DNA of 64,000 bases from Mesorhizobium australicum (GTDB taxonomy: Bacteria > Pseudomonadota > Alphaproteobacteria > Rhizobiales > Rhizobiaceae): assembly GCF_900177325.1 (NCBI RefSeq), contig NZ_FXBL01000004.1, positions 1,116,001 to 1,180,000 on the forward strand. Reading direction: 5' to 3'. The notes beneath the pieces are model-generated. The model was not told the origin of the DNA. It was given only the letters and a program-made list of their open reading frames with translations, and did not search any database. Below, one piece after another: positions 57,377 to 64,000 of the stretch. Each line of letters begins with the position of its first letter. Position 1 is the first letter of the stretch. Both the position numbers and the translations under genes were made by a program.

Positions 57377-57413
57377 AAAGGCCCGGGGAACGACGCCGCT
57401 CCCCGGGCCCTTT
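57377..57413 (-). terminator. Hairpin terminator after msrA
   Basis: GGCCCGGGG (57380-57388) and CCCCGGGCC (57401-57409) form a 9-bp GC stem with a 12-base loop, flanked by AAA and TTT. On the minus strand it lies about 30 bases past the msrA stop. The U-tract is short. Confidence 0.7.
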
Positions 57414-57442
57414 CATGTCAAAACCGCTGGTGCGGAATGCGC

Positions 57443-58108
57443 TCAGGCGGCGGCCGGAGCCGGCACAGCGCATTCGACGCCGGTGCCCCGCAGCCCGCAA
57501 TAGCCATAGGGGTTCTTCGCCAGATATTGCTGGTGATCCTCCTCGGCGTAGTAGAACTCCGGTGCGGAGCGGATCTCGGTGGTGATCTTCTCCCGGCCGG
57601 CCTTGGAAAGCGCGGCGGCATAGGCATCGCGCGAGGCGAGCGCGGCGTCGAGCTGCTGCGGCGTGGTCGTGTAGATGGTCGAGCGATAGGTCGTGCCGAC
57701 ATCGTTGCCCTGGCGCATCCCTTGAGTCGGGTCGTGGCTTTCCCAGAACAGCTTGAGCAGCGCCGACAGGCTGACCTGCGCGGGATCGAAGATCACCTTC
57801 ACCACCTCGGCGTGGCCGGTCATGCCGGTGCAGGTCTCCTGGTAGGTCGGGTTCGGCGTCTCGCCGCCGGAGTAGCCGACGGCCGTGAGCCAGACGCCCG
57901 GCGTCTGCCAGAACAGCCGCTCGGCGCCCCAGAAACAGCCCATGCCGAAATAGATCGTCTCGAAGCCTTCCGGCGCGGCGTCCTTGAGCGGCCGCTTGAA
58001 GACATGGTGGCGCGACGCGGTCGGGATCGGCCGCTCGCGGCCGGGCAGCGCCTCACCGGGCTTCGGCATCTGGATCTTCTTGTTCATGATGTCAGTCAGG
58101 AAGAACAT
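57443..58108 (-). CDS. msrA: Peptide-methionine (S)-S-oxide reductase MsrA
   Basis: This 221-residue enzyme repairs methionine S-sulfoxide. The catalytic motif is [20 protein letters not shown], and [20 protein letters not shown] and [11 protein letters not shown] are typical. The C-terminus has [15 protein letters not shown], supplying the resolving cysteines. It starts with an ATG at 58108 behind GGAAAG, and the start lies 13 bases inside the upstream membrane-protein gene, so they are coupled. Confidence 0.96.
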   Translation of the reverse strand: MFFLTDIMNKKIQMPKPGEALPGRERPIPTASRHHVFKRPLKDAAPEGFETIYFGMGCFWGAERLFWQTPGVWLTAVGYSGGETPNPTYQETCTGMTGHAEVVKVIFDPAQVSLSALLKLFWESHDPTQGMRQGNDVGTTYRSTIYTTTPQQLDAALASRDAYAAALSKAGREKITTEIRSAPEFYYAEEDHQQYLAKNPYGYCGLRGTGVECAVPAPAAA

Positions 58109-58455
58109 GCTTGCTTTCCTTTCGAAAGAGACCAGCGACCGGCGGCGAACAGGCCGGCGGCAGGTTGTGGCTTGTGTCCGACCGCATAGAGCAGGAGGGC
58201 GAGTGCCGCGAAGAAGATGAAGGCCGGAACCTTCAGGAGCGTCAGCAGCGCCGGATCCCACAGGAAGCCCCAGGCCCCGGCCAACAGGCCCTGGAGCGCC
58301 GTCAGCGAGGAGGGCGCGTGCTCGTACCACAGCGCGCCGAGCGGCGTCGGATCGAATTTCGACAGCGCGATCGAGCGCGTCGCATCCATCACCGCCAGGA
58401 TCACCGAGAGCGCGAGGGAAACGGCAGCCAGCAGCCTGAAGAGGAACCTCACCAT
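58096..58455 (-). CDS. Small membrane protein, 119 aa, upstream of msrA
   Basis: Two hydrophobic segments are visible: residues about 4-22 ([20 protein letters not shown]) and about 72-90 ([20 protein letters not shown]). A loop lies between them. A basic tail ends KGKQACSS. It resembles PetM/DUF-type small membrane proteins of Rhizobiales, but I assign no family. It overlaps the start of msrA by 13 bases, suggesting a shared operon. Confidence 0.7.
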   Translation of the reverse strand: MVRFLFRLLAAVSLALSVILAVMDATRSIALSKFDPTPLGALWYEHAPSSLTALQGLLAGAWGFLWDPALLTLLKVPAFIFFAALALLLYAVGHKPQPAAGLFAAGRWSLSKGKQACSS

Positions 58456-58550
58456 CCGATTTGTTCGCCGTGTCGCCAGGAATGACGCTTATGTAGGCCC
58501 GCGCGCCGCGATCATCAATCCGGGCACGGGGATTTGACGGCGCGTGAGAA

Positions 58551-59255
58551 TCAGGCCCTGCGCCCGCGCCGGGTGCGCAGGACGGCGAAGATCGGTCCGC
58601 CGACGGCGCCGAGGATGAGCCCGAGCAGGCCGATCGCCGCGGCCGCATAGCCGCAGCCGCCCTCGAAGCAGGAGACGTCCAGCCAGTCGACGATGACCGA
58701 GCCGGCCAGCAGGCCGATGCCGAGCCCCGCCGCGCCGCCGAGGATGAGGCCGAGCACGGCATTGAGGATGAGCACGCCGACGGGCACGGGCCCGGCAGGG
58801 GCGGCGGGAGCGCTCGCGACGGCGACCGTGCGGGGGCGCCGCACCAGCGTGATCGTCCACGCGGAGATCGCAATGGAAACGGCGGCGATCAGCCAGGGCG
58901 ACCAGGTCGGCACGAACGCGCCGATGAACAGGGACGCCACGGGAAAGCCGATGTCGGCGAGGATGGCGATCGCCGCCCAGACGGTGAACCAGAAAGGAAA
59001 GCGCGGCGACCTGCGCCAGGCGAGGCCGAGCACATAGAGGCCGAGGAGAACCTGCACCACGCCGGCCGCCTGGCTGGCATAGATGTAGCCCATGACGCCG
59101 GGCGGCAGTTCGATCCCGAACACGGCCCACCCGCTCTGCCAGAGCCCCCGCAGCGACAGGAGCGTCGAGGCGCAGAGCCAGATGACGGGTGCCGCCGCGA
59201 CGAGATCCTGGTGGAAGGCGCGCCCGCCCTGCGCCGGCTCCTGGTTCGTCGTCAT
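58551..59255 (-). CDS. Multi-span membrane protein, 234 aa, unknown function
   Basis: Six hydrophobic segments are visible. The N-terminal four-helix part resembles DUF2569-like proteins ([20 protein letters not shown], then [20 protein letters not shown]). A Pro/Ala linker ([12 protein letters not shown]) joins it to a Gly-rich two-helix C-terminal part with paired cysteines in [20 protein letters not shown]. The ATG at 59255 has AAGGAG before it; the upstream ATG at 59315 does not. Function is unknown. Confidence 0.7.
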   Translation of the reverse strand: MTTNQEPAQGGRAFHQDLVAAAPVIWLCASTLLSLRGLWQSGWAVFGIELPPGVMGYIYASQAAGVVQVLLGLYVLGLAWRRSPRFPFWFTVWAAIAILADIGFPVASLFIGAFVPTWSPWLIAAVSIAISAWTITLVRRPRTVAVASAPAAPAGPVPVGVLILNAVLGLILGGAAGLGIGLLAGSVIVDWLDVSCFEGGCGYAAAAIGLLGLILGAVGGPIFAVLRTRRGRRA

Positions 59256-59444
59256 GGCTTCTCCTTGCGTTTTGCCGGCGTCGGCGCGCCGGAACCAGCG
59301 CCGCAGACTTGCCACCGCTGCGTAACGGCCGGGTGCCGGGCGGAAGCCGGCTTGTAATTATGATCCGCGGGCCGCCCAAAAGGCTTGGCTTTCGCGGATC
59401 GATCGACTACATGCAGGCCGCATTCGCGGCCCGCCCGCGATCGC

Positions 59445-59534
59445 GGAGGGGTGGCCGAGTGGTTGAAGGCGCACGCCTGGAAAGTGTGTATACGGGAAAC
59501 CGTATCGCGGGTTCGAATCCCGCTCCCTCCGCCA
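59445..59534 (+). tRNA. tRNA-Ser (anticodon GGA)
   Basis: A 90-nt class II tRNA with a long variable arm. The acceptor stem GGAGGGG pairs with TCCCTCC. The D-loop GGCCGAGTGGTTGAAGGC, the anticodon loop CTGGAAA (anticodon GGA, reading UCC/UCU) and the T-arm GGGTTCGAATCCC are all present. CCA is encoded, ending at 59534. It borders a phage-like region to the right and could be the attachment site. Confidence 0.97.
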
Positions 59535-59601
59535 GATCGTATTGATTTTATTGCGTTTTAACCGAATTCAGGTTCACAACATACAAAGCCACGCACAACG
59601 C

Positions 59602-59655
59602 AAAACCCGCCACCGTTGCCGATGGCGGGCGTTCAAGTCGCAAACATTGCGACTT
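59602..59655 (-). terminator. Terminator hairpin and second palindrome past the phage-region operon
   Basis: CCCGCCA (59606-59612) and TGGCGGG (59623-59629) form a stem followed on the minus strand by TTTT, a rho-independent terminator for the leftward genes. A second perfect palindrome, AAGTCGCAA/TTGCGACTT with a three-base loop, lies at 59635-59655, between the terminator and the last stop. The rest of 59535-59657 holds nothing I recognise. Confidence 0.75.
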
Positions 59656-59657
59656 GA

Positions 59658-59759
59658 TCAGTCGTCACGTCTTCGCAGCGCCTTCAATTTCCGCCACGAC
59701 AGGACGACGGACAGGATCAGTCCGGCGGCAACTGCCGCGATGATGGCGATATCGATCAT
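59658..59759 (-). CDS. Tiny single-span membrane protein, 33 aa
   Basis: A 33-codon gene whose ATG at 59759 overlaps the stop of the preceding gene (ATGA). It starts MIDIAIIAAVAAGLILSVVL, a single hydrophobic helix, and ends in a strongly basic tail, SWRKLKALRRRDD. The overlap and the terminator directly downstream support it. It is the last of three leftward genes (60531 to 59658). The short length and shape recall phage or toxin-type membrane peptides, but no function is known. Confidence 0.6.
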   Translation of the reverse strand: MIDIAIIAAVAAGLILSVVLSWRKLKALRRRDD

Positions 59760-60076
59760 AGGCCGGAATGGTTCCGAGGGGCATCTTCTCCGCCACCCCA
59801 AATGACGCCGGGCGCGTCGAAATCAATCATGCCCTCATCATCGCACTGACCGCCCTCGTCCTCGCACTCCTCTTCCCGGTCGTCGTGCTCGACACCCTTC
59901 GCTAAGGCTTGCGGTCCTTTATCCGTCCAGCCTAGCCACGGCTCTGCGTCTCCGCCTTCCTCCAGATCCACGTCTGGCTCTAGAACGTCCAGAAGGTTGA
60001 TCAGGCGTTCGATCGTCGTGGCGATCGTCAACCGGTCGCGCGGGTTGACGCTTAGCATGATGGTGTTGTCGTTCAT
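59756..60076 (-). CDS. Hypothetical acidic phage-region protein, 106 aa
   Basis: The protein begins MNDNTIMLSVNPRDRLTIAT, a helical start, followed by TIERLINLLDVLEPDVDLEE and a long acidic region (EHDDREEECEDEGGQCDDEG). The ATG at 60076 is chosen for its GGTGG. A GTG at 60091 overlaps the previous stop (GTGA) and is a good alternative, adding five residues. Its stop overlaps the 33-aa gene. No domain is recognised. Confidence 0.6.
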   Translation of the reverse strand: MNDNTIMLSVNPRDRLTIATTIERLINLLDVLEPDVDLEEGGDAEPWLGWTDKGPQALAKGVEHDDREEECEDEGGQCDDEGMIDFDAPGVIWGGGEDAPRNHSGL

Positions 60077-60087
60077 CGCGCCCACCG

Positions 60088-60531
60088 TCACTTGTGCCCG
60101 ATAAGCATGAAGATGCCGACACTTCTTTCATTGTCCGCGCAGTGCGCCGTAGGGGTGAGAACGCGCCAGTCCGACACGTCGGGATATGCTGCCTTCGTCG
60201 CGTCGATCAGTTCGCGGCGAGCAAGATCAACACGCTCTTGCGGTGTAGGCTGGAAACGCTGGGTAACATGCTCGAACCAGATCGCATGTTCGTGCACGCT
60301 CGCGGGCCAGATATGAGCCTGCCATAGGTCGGGAACGCCGTCGCGGCCAAGATCGGCCATCCAGTCATCCATAGCATGCGATAGCTCTTTGGCGAGGCGG
60401 TTGACCCGCTGCACCGGCTCTTCTGCCGCCTGGGCGGACGAAGCCGCGAGGGGGACAGTTGATAGAGCAGCGCCGGCAGCAGCACCGTGGCGCATGAATA
60501 GGCGTCTTGTGATAAGGCGTGAATCAGCCAT
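60088..60531 (-). CDS. Secreted protein with Tat-type signal, 147 aa
   Basis: The N-terminus has a twin-arginine signal: SRLITRRLFMRHGAAAGAAL with a hydrophobic stretch and an AQA cleavage site near residue 35. The mature protein is helical, with a Trp-rich middle, DLWQAHIWPASVHEHAIWF. Folded export in a phage-type region is unusual. It is the first gene of the leftward trio; 105 AT-rich bases separate it from the divergent regulator at 60637. Confidence 0.65.
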   Translation of the reverse strand: MADSRLITRRLFMRHGAAAGAALSTVPLAASSAQAAEEPVQRVNRLAKELSHAMDDWMADLGRDGVPDLWQAHIWPASVHEHAIWFEHVTQRFQPTPQERVDLARRELIDATKAAYPDVSDWRVLTPTAHCADNERSVGIFMLIGHK

Positions 60532-60636
60532 GACCCGTTCCTCCTGTGAACGTGTTGCGGTTAGGGCTGGTCGGGTGTTGCAAGCGCCCGGTCAGCCTGC
60601 TATTTTATGGGCTCATTTAATTAAGATTGTCAATAT

Positions 60637-60837
60637 ATGAGCACAAAAAATCAGCGAGGAAGAGGGCGACCGAGCATTGATAGTGAGTTGGTGCGGGCTA
60701 GACTGCCACGCACCGACATTGAGGCGATCGATGCCTTCGCCTCAACGGAACACGACAACCCGTCCCGCTCAGAGGCGGTGCGCCGAATACTGCGGGATTG
60801 GCTTATTGGTCATGGGTATCTCGAGCTAGAAACCTAG
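60637..60837 (+). CDS. Ribbon-helix-helix DNA-binding protein, 66 aa
   Basis: This is a small basic protein, MSTKNQRGRGRPSIDSELVR, then VRARLPRTDIEAIDAFAS and PSRSEAVRRILRDWLI. The strand-helix-helix layout matches the RHH (CopG/Arc) family of repressors. GCTCAT (60611-60616) and ATGAGC (60637-60642) form an inverted repeat across its start, a possible autoregulatory site. It is divergent from the Tat-signal gene and probably regulates both. Confidence 0.75.
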   Translation: MSTKNQRGRGRPSIDSELVRARLPRTDIEAIDAFASTEHDNPSRSEAVRRILRDWLIGHGYLELET

Positions 60838-61074
60838 GACACGGCTCAGGGGCGTGGAGCTACCGGTCAGTTCCATAACGATCCACAGAATCCAAGTGAT
60901 CGGCCATATCGCAGCGAGGACAGCGTCCATGGTGAGATTAATCAGAAGCTTAAGCCAGACCGCGCTATCACCTTGCCAGGTGTCCACAACGTTGAGAATG
61001 TAAGTAACCGGCGCTGCGAACGAGAACACCATCGCACCGACGACGCCAAAAGTGTTCTTGAGCGCCTCAAACAT
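60826..61074 (-). CDS. Small two-span membrane protein, 82 aa
   Basis: It begins MFEALKNTFGVVGAMVFSFA, and a second helix is in LLINLTMDAVLAAIWPITWI with LWIVMEL after it. The ATG at 61074 has GGGGGG before it; a TTG twelve bases upstream is possible. Its end overlaps the convergent regulator's end by 12 bases. Function is unknown. A holin-like role in a prophage is possible but unproven. Confidence 0.6.
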   Translation of the reverse strand: MFEALKNTFGVVGAMVFSFAAPVTYILNVVDTWQGDSAVWLKLLINLTMDAVLAAIWPITWILWIVMELTGSSTPLSRVLGF

Positions 61075-61204
61075 TTCACCCCCCAAGCAATCGTGGGTAT
61101 ATTGATCCTAACCGAAACCGAGGGCAAGACGTTCAGGCGGCGCTTGGTGAAGAGAGTAGGTTTCGGTGAGCAAGCGAGCTGCTCCGATCGGGAGTAAAGG
61201 TGTA

Positions 61205-61405
61205 ATGCGTGACTTGTCGGATATCGAGGACGACGACCCTATAACGCTCACGGAAGCGAGCGAGGTTGTCCTGCGCGGGGCTGTGTCCGTCTCCACCTTG
61301 CGCGCCGAAATTCGGCGGGGCAACTTGTCGGTCGAGAGGATCGGGAAGAACCTCTTCACGACGCGTACCTATATCAAGCAGATGCGGGAACGCTGTCGGC
61401 AATGA
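61205..61405 (+). CDS. Small helix-turn-helix (excisionase-like) protein, 66 aa
   Basis: The segment DPITLTEASEVVLRGAVSVS followed by TLRAEIRRGNLSVERIGKNL matches the winged-helix, MerR-like domain of phage excisionases (strand-turn-helix with RxGxxLxxxxxG). The ATG at 61205 has AAGG five bases before it; a GTG at 61166 would add 13 residues. Excisionases direct prophage excision. An integrase should be near but is not seen in the window. Confidence 0.65.
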   Translation: MRDLSDIEDDDPITLTEASEVVLRGAVSVSTLRAEIRRGNLSVERIGKNLFTTRTYIKQMRERCRQ

Positions 61406-61473
61406 ACACATGAGGGTGATTGGCTGGTCAGACGTGGGTATCTGAGAAGTTGAAATAACCGAGGCGCACGCGC

Positions 61474-61911
61474 ATGTGGGCGATTTTGCTGGGGCTTGTC
61501 GGGTTAGCGTTCGATCTGATCGGTTTCGTGATCGTGTGGACCCACGTCCAGGCATTAAACAGTCGCGTGGTGGAGGCGCCTCGGCTTGCGATGGAAGAAC
61601 TCAAAACCTCTTTTGACCGCCTGATGGCGCAGGTGGGTCAGCGAGCGCCTAGACCACCGATAGGAACACCCATTGACGCCGAATCGGCCTACCTACTTCA
61701 AGAGCGCCATCGGGAACGCCGGCTCGACTACGTTAATCTGACGGCTCAAACAGTAGCCGCAGTTCTGAAACAGGCGATCAACGAATTAGCATCTTCAGAA
61801 AAGCAGGCTAAGACCGACGCTCGCAAATCCTTGTGCCGGGAATGGAGCGGTGCAATCTTCGTGTTGTTCGGAACCCTGCTCCAAGCGGCGGCGCTGTTTG
61901 TTAACGTATAG
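61474..61911 (+). CDS. Hypothetical protein with terminal membrane helices, 145 aa
   Basis: A first helix (MWAILLGLVGLAFDLIGFVI) and a last helix (WSGAIFVLFGTLLQAAALFV) flank a charged, helical middle of about 95 residues with many Glu and Arg. Both ends in the membrane with a cytoplasmic or periplasmic coil suggests a spacer-like protein. No family is recognised. The upstream gap holds only a short leader. Confidence 0.6.
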   Translation: MWAILLGLVGLAFDLIGFVIVWTHVQALNSRVVEAPRLAMEELKTSFDRLMAQVGQRAPRPPIGTPIDAESAYLLQERHRERRLDYVNLTAQTVAAVLKQAINELASSEKQAKTDARKSLCREWSGAIFVLFGTLLQAAALFVNV

Positions 61912-61984
61912 AGGACTTATTGTAGAGTTTTAGCGTTCTGGGCATCGTGATCTGCGCACTGGGTGATCGACGGGAGGAACGGAT

Positions 61985-62299
61985 ATGGATTATCACGACA
62001 AGATCACCGGGCCATTCGAAGTGAAGGAAGTGGCGACCGTCTACGGCATGATAACGGACATGGCCGTGGTGCACAGAGGTGGTCGGCTGGACCTGCACGG
62101 ATTGATTGCAGGCGAGCTGGTGGTTGAGGCCGGCGGCGTAGCGTTCATACACGGCATGGTCAGCGGCCTGATGCGAAACGAAGGCCAAGCGGTTGTTCTC
62201 GGCATGGTCGATCACATTGTGACAGGACCAAGCGGCAATACCGATATCAGGGCGGGAGCACTGGTCAAATCTCACCAGAGGCTCGACGATCTAGCCTAG
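61985..62299 (+). CDS. Polymer-forming (bactofilin-like) protein, 104 aa
   Basis: It begins MDYHDKITGPFEVKEVATVY. Repeats of a short pattern follow: VVHRGGRLDLHGLIAGELVV, EAGGVAFIHGMVSGLMRNEG, QAVVLGMVDHIV. Such hydrophobic-glycine repeats of about 12 residues suggest a right-handed beta-helix like bactofilins (DUF583). No membrane helix is seen. The upstream gap of 73 bases has a GGAGG site. The role in the phage-like region is unknown. Confidence 0.6.
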   Translation: MDYHDKITGPFEVKEVATVYGMITDMAVVHRGGRLDLHGLIAGELVVEAGGVAFIHGMVSGLMRNEGQAVVLGMVDHIVTGPSGNTDIRAGALVKSHQRLDDLA

Positions 62300-62350
62300 G
62301 ACGAAAAGCAGGATGAACCCGCACGCGGCATAGAAAGCCAGGTGGGCCAT
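62291..62350 (-). CDS. Possible 19-aa membrane peptide
   Basis: This is a very short frame with an ATG at 62350 behind AGGAAG. It reads MAHLAFYAACGFILLFVLG, almost entirely hydrophobic. It follows the 31-aa frame after six bases. Two such tiny hydrophobic frames in series, downstream of a tail gene, are suggestive of a lysis-related unit, but the length leaves open that they are chance. Confidence 0.25.
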   Translation of the reverse strand: MAHLAFYAACGFILLFVLG

Positions 62351-62356
62351 GGCTTC

Positions 62357-62452
62357 CTAGCTCAGGAATAGGATGTAGCACGCCACAGTTAAGCCAGCCG
62401 CTACGGTGGCGTGCGGGTATGGTACCAGTGCCTCGCACCAAAGCAGCGTCAA
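62357..62452 (-). CDS. Possible 31-aa membrane peptide with TTG start
   Basis: A TTG at 62452 overlaps the stop of the helical gene before it (TTGA). The frame ends in the hydrophobic stretch ATVAAGLTVACYILFLS. It is small and begins with an unusual codon, so it is tentative. Together with the 19-aa frame it fills the otherwise empty stretch 62300-62448. Confidence 0.25.
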   Translation of the reverse strand: MTLLWCEALVPYPHATVAAGLTVACYILFLS

Positions 62453-62727
62453 AGGCTCCGCCGCGCTAGCTGAGCGGCAAGGAAGTCGAGCCGTTCCTGT
62501 TCAATCTGTTCGTCTCTGGCCTGTCTGGCCGCCGCGCGCGAGCCGTCAGCGTCCAAGGCGGCTTCCTCCCGCCGTCGTAGCTCCGACTGCCAGTAAGCCG
62601 CCTGAGCGGCTGCGCGCGATTGCTTTTCAGCAAGAATTGCCGCCGTCCGGCGACGTTCTTTCGCCGCTGCGGCTAGGCACCGGGAAGAGGCATAGGCGAA
62701 AGCCTTTGTGATCCGCCCCAAATTCAT
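62449..62727 (-). CDS. Charged helical phage-region protein, 92 aa
   Basis: This protein is rich in Ala, Arg, Glu and Gln. It starts MNLGRITKAFAYASSRCLAA and continues with AKERRRTAAILAEKQSRAAA and RQARDEQIEQERLDFLAAQL, suggesting one long coiled helix. The ATG at 62727 is five bases past the stop of the tail-fibre-like gene, so the two are cotranscribed. An open frame upstream of the ATG is only the shadow of that gene. Confidence 0.65.
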   Translation of the reverse strand: MNLGRITKAFAYASSRCLAAAAKERRRTAAILAEKQSRAAAQAAYWQSELRRREEAALDADGSRAAARQARDEQIEQERLDFLAAQLARRSL

Positions 62728-62732
62728 TGAAA

Positions 62733-63998
62733 CTAAGCCGTCTCGTACGTGCCGGAAAGATAGATGGTCTCGCCCGATGCGACGGGATAGGCGTTGTTCG
62801 CCAGGACAATACTGACATAGGTTCCGTTGGCGACGATCTGACCAAAAACCGGGACGCCCGTATTGAGGTTTCGGCCAAGCCAATGCGCCGTGAACACTCC
62901 CGATCCCGAGGCCGTCGCGGGAAGCGTGAAGCGAAGCGCCCCAGCCCCTGTCCCGTTGTTGGTGATGGTCGCCACGATCGACACAAACCGCATCTTGTCG
63001 GCAAGCTGCGTCCAACGGCCCAAAACGGAGGAGGTTGTGATCGTCCCGCTAGAGGCTGTCGCGGTGGGCGTGTAATTGACCGGGACCGGACTCGCAGGAG
63101 AAACGATAGCCCCGCCCGAGTCCGCGATCGTCAGGACGCCAGACGCCACTTTCATCGTGACGTAATTGGCGGGATTGTCGAACTCGAAGAGGATCAGAGC
63201 CGCATCCGAGGTGCGCTGTAGCACTTGATTCTTGCCCTTGTGAGCGAGCCGCAGGCCATAATCCCAACCGGCGGGAGCATTGCTGAAGCCGTAGAACGCC
63301 GTGCCGCCCTCCCCAACGGTCTTTGCGGCGTTGTATCCATATTCGCCGCCGTCTCGGTCATTGACGACACCGATCTGAATTTGCATCTGATGCTTTGCGG
63401 CGAAAGAAACCGGATCGACGGACTGAGTGGTTGCCTCGGCAAACGCCGCAAAGCCGTTGATGATAGCGCCATTGCCAAGAATGGCGGCGGCATCACCGTT
63501 CACCTGTCGAAAAGTGAGCAGCGTCGTGTCTATTTCACCGTCAGCAGCAGCGGTTGACGGATATCCTGCCTTAAATGCGGCGGCCGAAAACGTGTAGCCG
63601 GCACGCGCAGGACCGCTTTCGGCACCTGACCCGGAATTGACCTGCTGAAGATGAAGCAGCGACTTCGCGGTCGTGTGCTCTTCTGTCAGTTCACCGGAGA
63701 TCTTGATTGCCGCGTCCGCATTGTTGGCGGTCGCGGCATAGTAAGCCGCTTGCTTGTCATACTGAACGGCTGTCTTGATGATTTCGCGCTCTAGATTTTC
63801 GAGCTTTTCCACCGCCGTGGCGTGACCGCTGTCGGATATAGAATCCACGACCAAAACATAGGGCTCGACCGCTCCGGCCTCAGGTGAGACGAAGATCAGA
63901 TCATAGATGCGCAGCCCATGATCTTTTGCGTTCTGAAAATAGTCCGTTCCGAGCAGAACGTCCCCGTTGTCGTCCGACTGGTAGTCGAACCACCGCAT
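62733..63998 (-). CDS. Phage tail-fibre/spike-like protein (may continue past the right edge)
   Basis: There are at least 421 residues. The N-terminal part includes KDHGLRIYDLIFVSPEAGAV and EPYVLVVDSISDSGHATAVE. A coiled region (EKLENLEREIIKTAVQYDKQ) follows. The C-terminal third is beta-rich with many Ser/Thr/Gly/Ala (TPTATASSGTITTSSVLGRW), typical of phage tail-fibre or receptor-binding tips. The ATG at 63998 is the last in-frame start inside the window, so the true N-terminus may lie beyond it. It supports a prophage in this region. Confidence 0.7.
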   Translation of the reverse strand: MRWFDYQSDDNGDVLLGTDYFQNAKDHGLRIYDLIFVSPEAGAVEPYVLVVDSISDSGHATAVEKLENLEREIIKTAVQYDKQAAYYAATANNADAAIKISGELTEEHTTAKSLLHLQQVNSGSGAESGPARAGYTFSAAAFKAGYPSTAAADGEIDTTLLTFRQVNGDAAAILGNGAIINGFAAFAEATTQSVDPVSFAAKHQMQIQIGVVNDRDGGEYGYNAAKTVGEGGTAFYGFSNAPAGWDYGLRLAHKGKNQVLQRTSDAALILFEFDNPANYVTMKVASGVLTIADSGGAIVSPASPVPVNYTPTATASSGTITTSSVLGRWTQLADKMRFVSIVATITNNGTGAGALRFTLPATASGSGVFTAHWLGRNLNTGVPVFGQIVANGTYVSIVLANNAYPVASGETIYLSGTYETA

Positions 63999-64000
63999 AC

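Overview
The window looks like chromosomal DNA of an alphaproteobacterium of the Hyphomicrobiales (Rhizobiales), close to Mesorhizobium/Phyllobacteriaceae. This is judged from gene order (ptsN-hpf-rpoN-lptB-lptA-lptC; maeB, mutS, glnD, murJ, trpS), the high GC content, the OlsB ornithine-lipid gene, the aquaporin-type ars operon, and the alphaproteobacterial types of RpoH promoter and Irr box. Most of it is ordinary core genome. Two AT-richer accessory stretches stand out: 29.3-33.4 kb, and 59.5 kb to the right end.

Layout. 0-8.5 kb: a cut LysE exporter, a DMT permease, typA, ribokinase, nucleoside hydrolase, an RpoH-type promoter with hsp20 and a DUF1150 gene, then ptsN and hpf. 8.8-12.5 kb: rpoN and the LPS-transport genes lptB, lptA and lptC, all leftward. 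12.8-19 kb: sppA, ihfB, a LapA-domain protein, an ornithine cyclodeaminase homologue, two RNA methyltransferases, lspA and an AcuI-type reductase. 19-22.5 kb: a hybrid histidine kinase, olsB with a possible Pho box, and a 33-residue membrane peptide. 22.6-24.6 kb: an arsenic operon (arsR, LMW-PTP arsenate reductase, aquaporin, glutaredoxin-type arsC) with a perfect palindrome at the arsR start. 24.7-29.2 kb: paiB, DMT, LysR, an epimerase-like protein and an unknown protein.

29.3-33.4 kb is the most interesting part. It is a tight three-gene operon: a DGQHR-motif (DndB-like) protein, an unrecognised 421-residue protein, and a D12-class DNA adenine methyltransferase. It has its own promoter with a palindrome between -35 and -10. 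Just past it lies a broken copy of the 3' end of a maeB/phosphotransacetylase gene whose intact relative sits 2.6 kb further on. I read it as a probable DNA-modification or defence island without a recognisable nuclease.

33.5-53.8 kb: a GPP34-like fusion protein coupled to a split chromate transporter, maeB, mutS, a GGDEF-EAL protein, three efflux-type transporters, glnD, murJ, trpS and a universal stress protein. The mutS N-terminus is read through one arm of a 40-nt inverted repeat.

53.8-59.3 kb: a 143-bp MITE-like element directly after the universal stress protein stop codon, nfuA behind a promoter overlapping an Irr-type (ICE) box, L,D-transpeptidase, cueR, a BMP-family binding protein and msrA. 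Two copies of an unusual element, a (GGCAGTA)n array with a conserved 36-nt tail, occupy the two convergent gaps.

59.4-64 kb: tRNA-Ser(GGA), then small, often overlapping genes of prophage character ending in a tail-fibre-like gene that runs to the window edge. No integrase is visible. The tRNA gene is a plausible attachment site.
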